DNA of 41,606 nucleotides from a candidate division Zixibacteria bacterium RBG_16_53_22 (GCA_001775395.1 MEWP01000008.1:1-41606); one strand, 5' to 3'; counted from the first letter of the stretch, positions 26,131-34,845 are shown. Notes: a model not told the origin generated them from the sequence alone. Numbers and translations are program-made.

Positions 26131-26181
26131 GTAGGTCGGGTTCATCGAGCGAGGCCATTTGGACGAGCGGGGGAACCCGAC
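26131..26181 (+). repeat. Left REP of the RAYT unit
   Basis: GTCGGGTTC (26135-26143) pairs with GAACCCGAC (26173-26181). The interior has CGAG, GCC, ATTT, GGA, CGAG, the same core as the hairpin at 3146-3198. GTAGG precedes the stem. Confidence 0.8.
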
Positions 26182-26192
26182 AATCTGAGAAA

Positions 26193-26666
26193 ATGAAAAC
26201 GCTACGCCGAATCGATTTGAGAGAGAGGTTGTATTTTTTGACGGTGGTGACCGATGGCCGCCGGCGCCTGCTTTTGAAAGACGTGGACATCTTCTGGCAA
26301 AGCTGGGACGAGCAGGAATTGGATGCCTGGGTCATTCTGCCCGAACACTTCCATGTGATGCTGGCCAACGGCGCCAGGTGCATTTCGGAGATCATGCATC
26401 GCTTCAAGCGCAGGTACTCGACCCGGCACGCCTTCAAATTCGGAACCGGCAAAGTGTGGCAGAACCGGTTTTGGGACCACATTATCCGGGACGAAGACGA
26501 CTATCACCAGCACCTCGACTACATTCACTTCAATCCGGTGAAGCACGGGCTAGTTGAAAAGGCGCACGATTATCCCCATTCGTCCATTAAAAAATTCAAG
26601 GATTGGTATCCTGAGGATTGGGGCGTATTAGAGACCGAGGAGCCACAAGGTGAGTTCGGGGAATGA
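26193..26666 (+). CDS. REP-associated tyrosine transposase (RAYT, Y1_Tnp / IS200-like)
   Basis: The 157-residue protein shows the Y1 HUH nuclease features: LPEHFHVML with His52 and His54 as the metal-binding HUH pair, KVWQNRFWDHIIRD (87-100), and YIHFNPVKHGLV with Tyr110 as the likely catalytic residue. The YxxxNPVxxGLV ending is the mark of RAYTs, the domesticated relatives of IS200/IS605 transposases that cut single-stranded REP hairpins. All key residues are present, so it is probably active. The start at ATG 26193 has only a weak binding site. The flanking hairpins are probably its substrate. Confidence 0.9.
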   Translation: MKTLRRIDLRERLYFLTVVTDGRRRLLLKDVDIFWQSWDEQELDAWVILPEHFHVMLANGARCISEIMHRFKRRYSTRHAFKFGTGKVWQNRFWDHIIRDEDDYHQHLDYIHFNPVKHGLVEKAHDYPHSSIKKFKDWYPEDWGVLETEEPQGEFGE

Positions 26667-26668
26667 AT

Positions 26669-26723
26669 GTCGGGTTCCGCCGACCTCGTCCTGCGGACTC
26701 GGTCTTCATGAACCCGACCTACC
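26669..26723 (-). repeat. Right REP of the RAYT unit, inverted
   Basis: GTCGGGTTC (26669-26677) pairs with GAACCCGAC (26710-26718), followed by CTACC. Read on the minus strand it begins like the left REP, and its inner hairpin is CGAG, TCC, GCA, GGA, CGAG: the stem bases differ from the left copy but still pair. Confidence 0.78.
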
Positions 26724-26776
26724 GAGTATGAATTCATGAAAGTAGCATTTAGCGACCTGATTGGAGAATAAGCAAA

Positions 26777-27373
26777 ATGTTGGCCGTTTTTATAACCCTA
26801 GCCCTGTTAACCTTGACCACGGATCCCCACGGCGATGAGCTTCTGAACAAGATGGCGCAGCGATATTCGGCCGCCGAGGGTATCCAGTGGACCATGCAGT
26901 CATCGGTGCATTCCCCGGCATTCGATGAAACCGAGACGACACCGGTGGAATTCGCGTTCAATACCCCGGATACTTTCTATTTCAAAAGCCCTCAGGAGGA
27001 GATCCTGGGGATTGCCGACACTATCTGGGTCATGTCCAAGCGGCACAAGCAGATTCAGAAGAAGATGACCGAGGCTTATGTCATGCCTGCCGACCTGATC
27101 ATCAATTGGCACGAGCGCTACGATATCGAGGGGTACTCGGTCAAAAAGGGCGTGAACGAGTTCGAACTCGCCGGGCACGATGGTGTAAGACCAACAGCCT
27201 TGAGATTAACTGTCAGCAAGGACGACCGTATCCAGAAAATCTATTATGAGGATTCGTCGGGCAACGATGTTACCCTGAAAATCAAAAGCGAGAAGCTCCT
27301 CCGGGCGCCCAGGCTCAATCTGTTCCACCAGAGGGTGCCTAAGGGCTATAGAATCATCGACTTAACAGAATAG
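26777..27373 (+). CDS. lolA: Outer-membrane lipoprotein carrier protein LolA
   Basis: A signal peptide (MLAVFITLALLTLTT) leads a 198-residue protein with the LolA pattern: LLNKMAQRYSAAEGIQWTMQSSV at the mature start, then FAFNTPDTFYFKSP and a GDTIWV-like strand (ADTIWVMS), and KIYYEDSSGNDVTLKI near the end. LolA carries lipoproteins through the periplasm from LolCDE to the outer membrane; BamD, encoded nearby, is a likely client. GGAG lies about 10 bases before the ATG. It follows ftsK in the usual order, apart from the RAYT unit between them. Confidence 0.85.
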   Translation: MLAVFITLALLTLTTDPHGDELLNKMAQRYSAAEGIQWTMQSSVHSPAFDETETTPVEFAFNTPDTFYFKSPQEEILGIADTIWVMSKRHKQIQKKMTEAYVMPADLIINWHERYDIEGYSVKKGVNEFELAGHDGVRPTALRLTVSKDDRIQKIYYEDSSGNDVTLKIKSEKLLRAPRLNLFHQRVPKGYRIIDLTE

Positions 27374-27474
27374 ATATTATTATCCAGGTTAAATGATTTG
27401 TATGGCAATTGTATCTGAAATGGTTATATTTTAGTTATGATTACCGCTAAAAATCCGGGGGGATCTCCCGCGTA

Positions 27475-28797
27475 ATGGGGGAAACAAAGCAAAAAACCTA
27501 TTACCTGGCGACATTGGGTTGCCCCAAGAACGAGGTTGATTCCGAGGCAATCGAGGCCGACCTGGTCGCGGCCGGGTTAATCAAGGCCAACGATTCAACG
27601 TCCGCGGATCTTGTTATTGTTAACAGTTGCGGCTTTGTCAATGACGCCAAAGTCGAGAGTATCCACACGGTGCTGGACCTCAATCAGGATCGAGGTAAGG
27701 ATTCCGTGCTGGTGCTTTGTGGATGCCTTCCTGCCAGGTATAACCTGACCCGTTCATTGGACGAGGTGGACATTTTCCTTCCCTGGAACAAGCATGAGGA
27801 GCTTCGCCAGCGGCTGGCCGAAATTGGCTGGCAGGTCGGGAAACTACCAATTGAATGTAAACGGATGCCACCTAAAACGCCCTACGGCTATATTCGCATA
27901 TCCGAGGGTTGCGACAACCACTGCGCCTACTGCGCCATCCCCGCCATTAAGGGGCCGTTCGTCAGCCGTCCCCCGGATGAGATCATCGAGGAGGCTGAAT
28001 TTCTATCCGCCAATGGGGTCAAGGAGTTGATTCTTATTGGCCAGGATACGACCCTTTACGGCAAGGGACTGGCCGAGCCGGCCTCTCTCGGGCGGCTCTT
28101 GAATAGACTCGCCGAGTTTTCATTGGATTGGATCAGGCTTCTTTACGCCCATCCGGCGCACCTGGACGATGAGGCGATCTCGGCCATGATTCAAAACGAC
28201 AGGGTGGTCAAATATGTCGATCTGCCTTTGCAGCATATCAACGACAGGCTGCTGAAGAAGATGAACCGCAAGGTGACACGGCGCCATATTGAAAAGCTGA
28301 TCGAAAAACTGCGTTCCCGGATACCTGGGATCGTGCTTCGCACTACATTCATCGTAGGTTTCCCCGGCGAGACCGACCTGGAATTCGCCGAGCTGCTGGA
28401 GTTCTGCGAAAAAACGGAATTTGACAATGTCGGAATTTTCAAGTATTCGCCCGAGGATGGCACCCCGGCCTACAGGTTCCGCGGCCGGCTCGATGTCGAG
28501 ACGATCGAGGAAAGATACTTGACTCTGCTCGATGCACAGAATATGATTTCAGCAGGCAAGCAGAAAGCGCGCCTGAAATCGAAAGAACGGGTTCTGCTGC
28601 ATGGGGTCGATGGCGATGGCAAGGGGTATGCTCGAGGCTGGTTTCAGGCCCCCGAGATCGACGGGCAGATTATTATCGAAAACTGCATGGCGGACCCCGG
28701 CGGGTTTGTCGACGTGGTGATCGAGCGAAATGACCCGTATGATCTGTTCGCCAGGCAACTTAACCGCCAATCTCCGGGCGGAGTAGATGGGAGGTAA
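27475..28797 (+). CDS. rimO: Ribosomal protein uS12 methylthiotransferase RimO
   Basis: The 440-residue protein has the UPF0004 cysteines Cys16 (TLGCPKNEVDSE), Cys52 (NSCGFV) and Cys84, and the radical SAM triad Cys146, Cys150, Cys153 in SEGCDNHCAYCAIP. A C-terminal TRAM-like domain closes it. SEGCDNHCxxCxIP and GCPKNxVDSE set RimO apart from MiaB. It adds a methylthio group to an aspartate of ribosomal protein S12 using two [4Fe-4S] clusters. The product is cytosolic. The stop overlaps the next gene. Confidence 0.95.
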   Translation: MGETKQKTYYLATLGCPKNEVDSEAIEADLVAAGLIKANDSTSADLVIVNSCGFVNDAKVESIHTVLDLNQDRGKDSVLVLCGCLPARYNLTRSLDEVDIFLPWNKHEELRQRLAEIGWQVGKLPIECKRMPPKTPYGYIRISEGCDNHCAYCAIPAIKGPFVSRPPDEIIEEAEFLSANGVKELILIGQDTTLYGKGLAEPASLGRLLNRLAEFSLDWIRLLYAHPAHLDDEAISAMIQNDRVVKYVDLPLQHINDRLLKKMNRKVTRRHIEKLIEKLRSRIPGIVLRTTFIVGFPGETDLEFAELLEFCEKTEFDNVGIFKYSPEDGTPAYRFRGRLDVETIEERYLTLLDAQNMISAGKQKARLKSKERVLLHGVDGDGKGYARGWFQAPEIDGQIIIENCMADPGGFVDVVIERNDPYDLFARQLNRQSPGGVDGR

Positions 28798-29458
28798 CGT
28801 GGCTTTGACAGGCAAAAAAATAAGAACGTCGGGAATCATAGTCTCCCGTCCTGTTAGCTTTACCTTTCTTTTAATCTATTTCCTGCAGGCGGTCTGCATC
28901 GTCTGGCTTATCTACCAGTATATCGAGCATCAGAAAACGATAACCAACCAGCAGAAGAAAATCGAGGAGCTCGAGCAGAAGGTCAAGATTCTCGACATTA
29001 TCGAGGAATACCAAATCGGTTTCAATGACCAGGAGGTCATGACTCTGACCAACGTCATTTTCGACGAGAGCGACAAATTCGGCCTCGACCCGCTTCTGAT
29101 ACTGGCGGTTATAATTGCGGAAAGCTCGTTCAGGAAACACCAGGTTTCCGAGATGGGCGCCGAGGGACTCATGCAGCTCATGCCTAAGACCGCCCAAACG
29201 GTGGCCGCCAAGTGGGGGATTGAATGGCCCCAGAAAGAGGGCCTGCGCAACCCGGGGCTGAATGTCAGGGTGGGCACGGCATATCTATTCGAATTGATCC
29301 TTGAATTCAAGGATATCAAGCGCGCTATCACGGCCTATAATATCGGGGTCGGCGTGACCAGGGAATACGCATATTTCGGCGCCACCCCGCCGGCCAGGTA
29401 TTATAACAAGGTCAGGAAAATTTATCAGGAATTGCGGAGCCGCTTTGAGAAAAAATAG
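28787..29458 (+). CDS. Membrane-anchored lytic transglycosylase (SLT domain)
   Basis: A type II membrane anchor (about 24-44) and a coiled coil (50-72) precede an SLT domain with catalytic Glu112 in AESSF, GLMQLMP (127-133) and AYNIG (183-187). It cuts peptidoglycan glycan strands, leaving anhydro ends, and would act on the periplasmic side of the inner membrane. Two starts are possible: ATG 28787 inside rimO, or GTG 28799 which has GGAGG four bases upstream. The anchor is kept with either. It is in the rimO-bamD run of plus-strand genes. Confidence 0.87.
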   Translation: MGGNVALTGKKIRTSGIIVSRPVSFTFLLIYFLQAVCIVWLIYQYIEHQKTITNQQKKIEELEQKVKILDIIEEYQIGFNDQEVMTLTNVIFDESDKFGLDPLLILAVIIAESSFRKHQVSEMGAEGLMQLMPKTAQTVAAKWGIEWPQKEGLRNPGLNVRVGTAYLFELILEFKDIKRAITAYNIGVGVTREYAYFGATPPARYYNKVRKIYQELRSRFEKK

Positions 29459-30050
29459 ATTATTCGTCGGCGGCGGCTGTCTTCTCGCGCTTTCGATTTC
29501 AACCGCGTCCGCCGGCCCGATATCCAACGAGCAAGTCGTTATAAGCGCCACCGCCCGCGCGATCGACACCCTCTATACCAGAGTGACACCCCGGGATTTG
29601 AACATCATATCCGATAGCGGGGGCCTGGACAAACTTATTTTATACGGTATCTCGGAGGGCTTGAGGGGGAAATTCGATCGTATCATGATTGCCACAAGCC
29701 CCGAGACCACCGGCTACAACCTCTATTTTGACATGCTGGGATTTGATCTGGGTTACCGCGCGGGATCGTCACGTGGATTTCTAAAGGGGCGAATGATCAG
29801 GCGTGAGCTGCAATGTGAACTGCGTATAAATATCAGAGATGGCAGGGATGGGGCCCTTCGCGAAACGAAGAATCTGGGCGTTGGCTACATCGACGAAATC
29901 GAGCGCTCCGATGTCAGTTTCGTGAACAGCCGCGAGATACCCGAGTTGGCCCCCGAGCCGCCCGGATCGAGCTGGTCGCGCTATGCCGAACCGTCGCTTG
30001 TGGTCGCCTCCGTGGGCGCGTTGGTTTACTTGTTTTTCGCTAACAGATGA
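29445..30050 (+). CDS. Secreted hypothetical protein with C-terminal membrane span
   Basis: A TTG start at 29445 overlaps the transglycosylase stop and lies behind GGAG. The first residues (MRKNRLFVGGGCLLALSISTASAG) are a good signal peptide, which supports this start. The 201-residue protein has no domain I recognise. It ends with a hydrophobic span (PSLVVASVGALVYLFFA) and a short basic end, so it may be anchored by its C-terminus. Its place just before bamD suggests an envelope role. Confidence 0.72.
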   Translation: MRKNRLFVGGGCLLALSISTASAGPISNEQVVISATARAIDTLYTRVTPRDLNIISDSGGLDKLILYGISEGLRGKFDRIMIATSPETTGYNLYFDMLGFDLGYRAGSSRGFLKGRMIRRELQCELRINIRDGRDGALRETKNLGVGYIDEIERSDVSFVNSREIPELAPEPPGSSWSRYAEPSLVVASVGALVYLFFANR

Positions 30051-30060
30051 GGTTGTCTTG

Positions 30061-30825
30061 ATGAAACGTCTGGTATTATCGGTTATTTTATTTGGAATGG
30101 TCGGCGCTGTGCTATCGTGCTCGAAAGGCGGCCTTAAGGAAATGCTGGGACCCCGGGAGCAGTTCCAGAAAGCAATGGCATACTATGATAATGAGGACTT
30201 TCTCAAGTCCCAGGCCGAATTCCAAAAGGTGGTATATGGGTTCCCCGGACAGCCGTTCGTGGACTCCGCCCAGTTTTACCTGTCGATGTCATATTATCAA
30301 ATTGAAAGCTATCCTGAGGCGATTGGGGAATTCAAGCGCCTGCTTCAGGCGTATCCAACATCGGCGCTGGCCGATGACGCCCAGTATTATGTCGGCATGT
30401 CTCATTTCAACGAGTCGCCGGGATTCACCAAGGATCAGACCGAAACTTATGCCGCTATCGACGAATTCGGAGTTTTCCTCGACAGGTTTCCATCGAGCTC
30501 TTACGCCGGGGACGTTCAAGCCAGGCTCGATATACTCTATGACAAGCTGGCCAGGAAGTTATTCAAGAGCGGCCAGTTGTATCTAAAGCTCAACGATTTC
30601 GAGCCGGCCCTGATATATTTCGAGCAAGTCAGGGACAATTATCCGGAGACCGAATGGGCCAGGTTGGCTCTCTACTACACCGGCGAGGCGCAACTTAAGC
30701 TCGGCCGCAAATCCGACGCTCTGGAGACATTCCAGAATTTCGTAACCGCCTTTCCCGACCATAAGCTCTCGAAAAAGGCCAGGGAACAGATAGAGAAGCT
30801 TAGCCCCGCTCAGGCAGGGGGATAA
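30061..30825 (+). CDS. bamD: Outer-membrane assembly lipoprotein BamD
   Basis: Started at ATG 30061 the product is about 254 residues, with a lipoprotein signal (MKRLVLSVILFGMVGAVLSC, lipid on Cys20). About five TPR-like hairpins follow: EQFQKAMAYYDNEDFLKSQA, FVDSAQFYLSMSYYQIESYP, and the rest. BamD is the essential TPR lipoprotein of the Bam complex that folds beta-barrels, such as LptD, into the outer membrane. An upstream in-frame extension to 29983 would destroy the lipoprotein signal, so it is rejected. nadD follows after 2 bases. Confidence 0.9.
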   Translation: MKRLVLSVILFGMVGAVLSCSKGGLKEMLGPREQFQKAMAYYDNEDFLKSQAEFQKVVYGFPGQPFVDSAQFYLSMSYYQIESYPEAIGEFKRLLQAYPTSALADDAQYYVGMSHFNESPGFTKDQTETYAAIDEFGVFLDRFPSSSYAGDVQARLDILYDKLARKLFKSGQLYLKLNDFEPALIYFEQVRDNYPETEWARLALYYTGEAQLKLGRKSDALETFQNFVTAFPDHKLSKKAREQIEKLSPAQAGG

Positions 30826-30827
30826 GA

Positions 30828-31406
30828 TTGGCGCGCGTGGGCATACTGGGAGGCACCTTCGACCCGCCGCACAATGGTCATATCGCCATAGCCAGGGCCG
30901 CGCTCGACCAACTGCGGCTTTCGAAGATTATTTTCGTGCCGGCGCGAATACAGCCCCATAAGATACTGACAACCACCGCACCGGCCGAGGCCAGGCTCGA
31001 TATGCTGCGACTGGCATTAGATGGCGACGACGCTTTCGAGATATCCGATATCGAGCTTCGGCGCAATGGGCCATCATATACGGTCGATACGCTGGAGGAG
31101 TTCAGACAAGAACGTCCGCATGACGATTTCTTTCTCATCATCGGCGCTGACAATATATCCGAGATCGAGACCTGGCACAATCCCGGCCGGATATTCGAGC
31201 TGGCCACTGTTGCCGCCGCCAACCGTCCCAATTTCACGCCATCGGGCAAATATATGCATGCAATTGTCTATTTTTCCATGACTCCCACCGATATCTCCTC
31301 GACTGAGATCAGGGAGCGGATCGCCGGCGGCCGGCCGATCTCGGAAATGTTGCCGTCCGTGGTAGAAGAATATATCAAGAAAAACGGACTATATTCCAAT
31401 GTCTAA
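30828..31406 (+). CDS. nadD: Nicotinate-nucleotide adenylyltransferase NadD
   Basis: The TTG start lies behind GGGGG at a good distance. The 192-residue enzyme has GGTFDPPHNGHI (8-19) with the HxGH nucleotidyltransferase signature His15-Asn-Gly-His18, FLIIGADN, and ISSTEIRERI near the end, the SSTxIR motif. It transfers AMP from ATP to nicotinate mononucleotide in NAD synthesis. It overlaps the polA start by 8 bases. Confidence 0.94.
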   Translation: MARVGILGGTFDPPHNGHIAIARAALDQLRLSKIIFVPARIQPHKILTTTAPAEARLDMLRLALDGDDAFEISDIELRRNGPSYTVDTLEEFRQERPHDDFFLIIGADNISEIETWHNPGRIFELATVAAANRPNFTPSGKYMHAIVYFSMTPTDISSTEIRERIAGGRPISEMLPSVVEEYIKKNGLYSNV

Positions 31407-34086
31407 GCTGATTTTGATAGATGGCTCGGCGGTGGCCTACAGGGCGTACTTTGCTTTCATCCGCAATCCCCTTATCAACTCACGGGGTGAGAACACCGGG
31501 GCGGTCTTCGGATTTATCAACTCTCTCATGAAAATCATCAAGGAACATAAGCCGGATTATATCGCCGTGGTTTTCGATACCGCCGCTCCCACATTCCGCC
31601 ACAAGATCCACGCCGATTATAAGGCAACGCGTCCCCAGATGCCTGTGGAGTTGATCGAGCAGCTTCCCTGGATCAATCAGGCGATCGATGCGTTCAGAAT
31701 CAAGACCCTGCGTATCGAAGGTTACGAGGCGGATGATATAATCGGCACGCTGTCGGAGAGGGCCGCCAGGACAGGCATGGAAACGCTGCTATTCTCGGGC
31801 GATAAGGACTTTTTCCAATTGGTGCGCGACGATGTCAGGATACTCCATCCCAGGGATTTCGCCATTCTCGATGCCGCCGGTGTCAAAGAGCGATTTGGGG
31901 TCCTGCCGGAGCAGGTGATAGATACCCTGGCTCTTATGGGTGACACCTCTGATAATATCCCCGGTATCCCCGGTGTTGGACCCAAGACCGCGGTCGGCCT
32001 GATAGAGGAGTTTGGCAATCTCGATAAGGTCCTCGAGGATGGACCGAAAAAAAGAAAGGGGAAACTGTCCGAGCTTCTCAAGGAGCATGCCGATCTGGCC
32101 AGGCTGTCGCGCGAGTTGGCCACAATCATGACCGATTGTCCGATCCAATTGGAATTCGACGAGCTCAAAACACGCGAGCCGGATTTGGATTCGCTTGTCC
32201 CGCTTTTGCGTCGGTTGGAATTCAAGGGGCTGGCCGATAAATTCGCCGCCCCCGCGGCTGAAAATCTATTCGATCAGCAGAGCGAAAAGACAGCCGACAA
32301 TTATAAGGCTGTCCAGACACTTGATGAGCTTGATACTATCCTCGCCGAGGCCGAGAAAAAAACGGAAATCGCGCTCGACACCGAAACCACGGGCCTGGAG
32401 GTCATTGAGGCCGGCTTGGTCGGAATCTCCCTCAGCATGCAAGAGGGGACTGCGTTCTATTTTCCGGTTGGCCACGCCGAGGGCAGTAACCTGCCGAAAA
32501 GCGAGGTCCTGGGGCGATTCTCTCGCTTTTTCCAATCGAAAACGAAGATTATCGGCCACAATATCAAATTCGACCGCCAGATTTTGCGCAATCACGGTGT
32601 CGAGATGCGCAACCTCTCTTTTGATACCATGATCGGCGCCTACCTTCTCGAGCCGGGCAAACGCTCTTATGACATGGATTCGCTGGCTCTCGAGTATTTC
32701 AATTATCGAAAAGTCTCGATTACGGAGTTGATCGGGTCCGGCAAGAAGCAGATAAGTTTCGCCCGGGTGCCGATTGAAAAGGCGGCGCCGTACGCCTGTG
32801 AGGACGCTGATTTCACATTGCGCCTTAAATCGCTTCTGGAGCCGCAACTGGCCAAGCTGAAGCTTCAGCCGCTGATGAACGAAATCGAAATGCCGCTGGT
32901 GCCGGTCTTGGGCGATATGGAGGCCGCCGGAGTCAGAATAGATACCGGATTTCTGAAGGAACTCTCGCTGGTCTATGGGCAAAAGATGAAAGAGGTCGAG
33001 GAGCGAATCTACAAGGAGTGCGGCGAGATTTTCAATATCAATTCGCCTCGGCAACTCGGGAAAATCCTGTTCGACAAGCTCAAGTTGGCCTCGACCAGGC
33101 GCACTGCCAAGGGCGGGGCCAGGGCAACCTCGGTTGACATTCTCGAAAAGTTGGCCGAGGCTCATCCTGTCCCCCGGATGGTTCTCGAGTATCGCCAGCT
33201 CATGAAACTCAAGTCCACCTATGTCGATGCCTTACCCCTTCTGGTCAGCCGGAAAACAGGACGGGTGCACACCAGCTTCAATCAGACAATTGCCGCCACC
33301 GGCCGGCTGTCATCATCCGATCCCAATCTGCAGAACATCCCGATCAAGACTGAGGAGGGTCGCGAGATCCGGAAAGCCTTCATCCCCGGCGACAAAGACT
33401 TCCGCATATTATCGGCCGATTACTCCCAGATCGAGCTTCGCATAATGGCCCATTTCGCCAACGACAGCACCATGATCAAATCGTTTCAGGCCAGCGAGGA
33501 TATTCATCGCCGCACCGCCGCTGAGGTCTATGGGGTGGATATCAAAGACGTTTCTCCGGAGCAGCGTCGCGCCGCCAAGACCGCCAATTTCGCCATCATC
33601 TATGGTGTTTCGGCATATGGGCTGTCGCAACAGTCGGAGCTGTCGCTTACGGAGTCGAAAGATTTCATCGATATCTATTTCGAGCGATACCCCGGTATCA
33701 GGAAATATACCGAGGAGATAAAAGAGTTCGCCCGCAAGAACGGCTATGTGACGACTCTGTTCGATCGTCGGCGTTATCTGACTGATATCAACGCCCAATC
33801 GGCCCAGGCCCGGCAATTTGCCGAGCGGATGGCAATCAACATGCCGATCCAGGGTACCGCCGCCGACATGATCAAGATCGCCATGATTCGGATTGCCGAT
33901 AAGATGCGGGGCATGAAATCGCGGATGATTCTGCAGGTGCACGACGAGCTTGTGTTCGATGTCCATGTCGACGAGGTGGATCGCCTCAGGGAAATGGTCG
34001 TGCGCGAAATGGAAGGGGCGGTGAAGCTTCGAGTCCCCATCAAGGCCGATGTTGCAGTCGGCCAGAACTGGCTGGAAGCGAAATAG
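31399..34086 (+). CDS. polA: DNA polymerase I
   Basis: All three domains are present in 895 residues. The N-terminal 5'-3' exonuclease (1 to about 290) has GYEADDIIGTL and GDTSDNIPGIPGVGPKTA. The 3'-5' exonuclease (about 300-480) keeps its acidic residues (Asp327 and Glu329 in ALDTETTG, NIKFD, YACEDAD), so proofreading should work. The polymerase has ADYSQIELRIMAHF, the O-helix RRAAKTANFAIIYG, and QVHDELVFD. It fills gaps in repair and lagging-strand synthesis. coaE lies downstream, a common association. Confidence 0.97.
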   Translation: MSKLILIDGSAVAYRAYFAFIRNPLINSRGENTGAVFGFINSLMKIIKEHKPDYIAVVFDTAAPTFRHKIHADYKATRPQMPVELIEQLPWINQAIDAFRIKTLRIEGYEADDIIGTLSERAARTGMETLLFSGDKDFFQLVRDDVRILHPRDFAILDAAGVKERFGVLPEQVIDTLALMGDTSDNIPGIPGVGPKTAVGLIEEFGNLDKVLEDGPKKRKGKLSELLKEHADLARLSRELATIMTDCPIQLEFDELKTREPDLDSLVPLLRRLEFKGLADKFAAPAAENLFDQQSEKTADNYKAVQTLDELDTILAEAEKKTEIALDTETTGLEVIEAGLVGISLSMQEGTAFYFPVGHAEGSNLPKSEVLGRFSRFFQSKTKIIGHNIKFDRQILRNHGVEMRNLSFDTMIGAYLLEPGKRSYDMDSLALEYFNYRKVSITELIGSGKKQISFARVPIEKAAPYACEDADFTLRLKSLLEPQLAKLKLQPLMNEIEMPLVPVLGDMEAAGVRIDTGFLKELSLVYGQKMKEVEERIYKECGEIFNINSPRQLGKILFDKLKLASTRRTAKGGARATSVDILEKLAEAHPVPRMVLEYRQLMKLKSTYVDALPLLVSRKTGRVHTSFNQTIAATGRLSSSDPNLQNIPIKTEEGREIRKAFIPGDKDFRILSADYSQIELRIMAHFANDSTMIKSFQASEDIHRRTAAEVYGVDIKDVSPEQRRAAKTANFAIIYGVSAYGLSQQSELSLTESKDFIDIYFERYPGIRKYTEEIKEFARKNGYVTTLFDRRRYLTDINAQSAQARQFAERMAINMPIQGTAADMIKIAMIRIADKMRGMKSRMILQVHDELVFDVHVDEVDRLREMVVREMEGAVKLRVPIKADVAVGQNWLEAK

Positions 34087-34160
34087 GAAATTTTCGAAAA
34101 GGAATCGGAAGGAAAAGAAGATTATGAATCCCAGCCACCAATTCCTGATTCTTAGTGTAA

Positions 34161-34187
34161 GGGCGTATTGCGATACGCCCCTACAAT
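34161..34187 (-). repeat. ATTGTAGGGGCGT palindromic repeat, copy before coaE
   Basis: GGGCGTAT (34161-34168) pairs with ATACGCCC (34173-34180). On the minus strand the element begins ATTGTAGGGGCGT (34187-34175), identical to 34818-34830 on the plus strand. GGGGCGTA/TACGCCCC palindromes of this kind occur in intergenic spaces of many bacteria. Confidence 0.7.
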
Positions 34188-34220
34188 ATAAATTATACGC
34201 CTGCTTAGGTTAGATCTGCT

Positions 34221-34838
34221 ATGCCTGAGAAACGCAAATCTGTCATAATCGGCCTGACCGGCGGCCCCGGGACCGGGAAATCGCTGGCCGCGAAGTTCCT
34301 TCGTAACAAAGGCGCCGTCGTCCTTTCCGGTGATGAGGCCGGCAAGAGGGCGGTGGAGACCCGGTCGGTGCGCGATAAGCTGGTTAAAGCGTTCGGGCGA
34401 GAAATCCTGAAGCGCGATGGCGGCCTCGACCGCAGAAAACTTGGCCGGATTGTTTTCGGTGATCCGGACGAATTGGAAAAACTAAATGACATTGTCCATC
34501 CAGGTCTACTGCGAATTCTAAAGGCCGATTTAGAGGAGCAGAAAAGGAAGCGCGTGCGCCTCGTTGTCATCGACGCCGCGCTGATTTTCGAATGGATGAT
34601 CGCCAACTGGTGCGATTATATCTTGGTGGTGACTGCCCGACGCGATATCCGCATGGAGCGTCTGATCAAATCCGGCCTGACACGCAAAGAAGCCATTGAC
34701 CGCATAAATTCCCAGATCCCCGACCGCGATAAGGCCGCCCTCGCCGATTATGTGATCGAGAACAACGGCACCAAGGCGGAGTTTCGGCGCAAGGTGGATG
34801 AGTTTGTGAATCTAATAATTGTAGGGGCGTTCAATTGA
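34221..34838 (+). CDS. coaE: Dephospho-CoA kinase
   Basis: The 205-residue kinase has the P-loop GGPGTGKS (14-21), SGDEAGKRAV where most CoaE have a DAD-like segment, DDxx-type lid residues, VVIDAALIFE and a TARRDIRMERLIKSG stretch. It phosphorylates dephospho-CoA in the last step of CoA synthesis. Its last residues, IVGAFN, are encoded by an intergenic-type palindrome (34818-34845), so the original C-terminus may have been replaced when the repeat landed there. The N-terminal MPEKRKS fits a normal start. Confidence 0.92.
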   Translation: MPEKRKSVIIGLTGGPGTGKSLAAKFLRNKGAVVLSGDEAGKRAVETRSVRDKLVKAFGREILKRDGGLDRRKLGRIVFGDPDELEKLNDIVHPGLLRILKADLEEQKRKRVRLVVIDAALIFEWMIANWCDYILVVTARRDIRMERLIKSGLTRKEAIDRINSQIPDRDKAALADYVIENNGTKAEFRRKVDEFVNLIIVGAFN

Positions 34839-34845
34839 ATGCCCC
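34818..34845 (+). repeat. ATTGTAGGGGCGT palindromic repeat overlapping the coaE 3' end
   Basis: GGGGC-G-TTCAA and TTGAA-T-GCCCC (34824-34845) form a 22-base palindrome with one G/T wobble. The first 13 bases match the inverse of 34175-34187 exactly. It supplies the last coaE codons and its stop. Confidence 0.7.

Larger units (their letters stand above)
26131..26723. mobile_element. RAYT transposase unit framed by two inverted REP hairpins
   Basis: The transposase gene at 26193-26666 is flanked by two copies of the same REP in opposite directions (26131-26181 and 26669-26723), the second starting 2 bases after the stop. The outer 14 or so bases of each copy read GTAGGTCGGGTTCAT when the right copy is reverse-complemented. 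The unit splits ftsK and lolA. This is the arrangement expected of a REP-associated tyrosine transposase locus. Confidence 0.8.

Noticed and set aside
29983-30060. In-frame extension of bamD
   Set aside because: It would hide the lipoprotein signal; ATG 30061 gives a proper lipobox.
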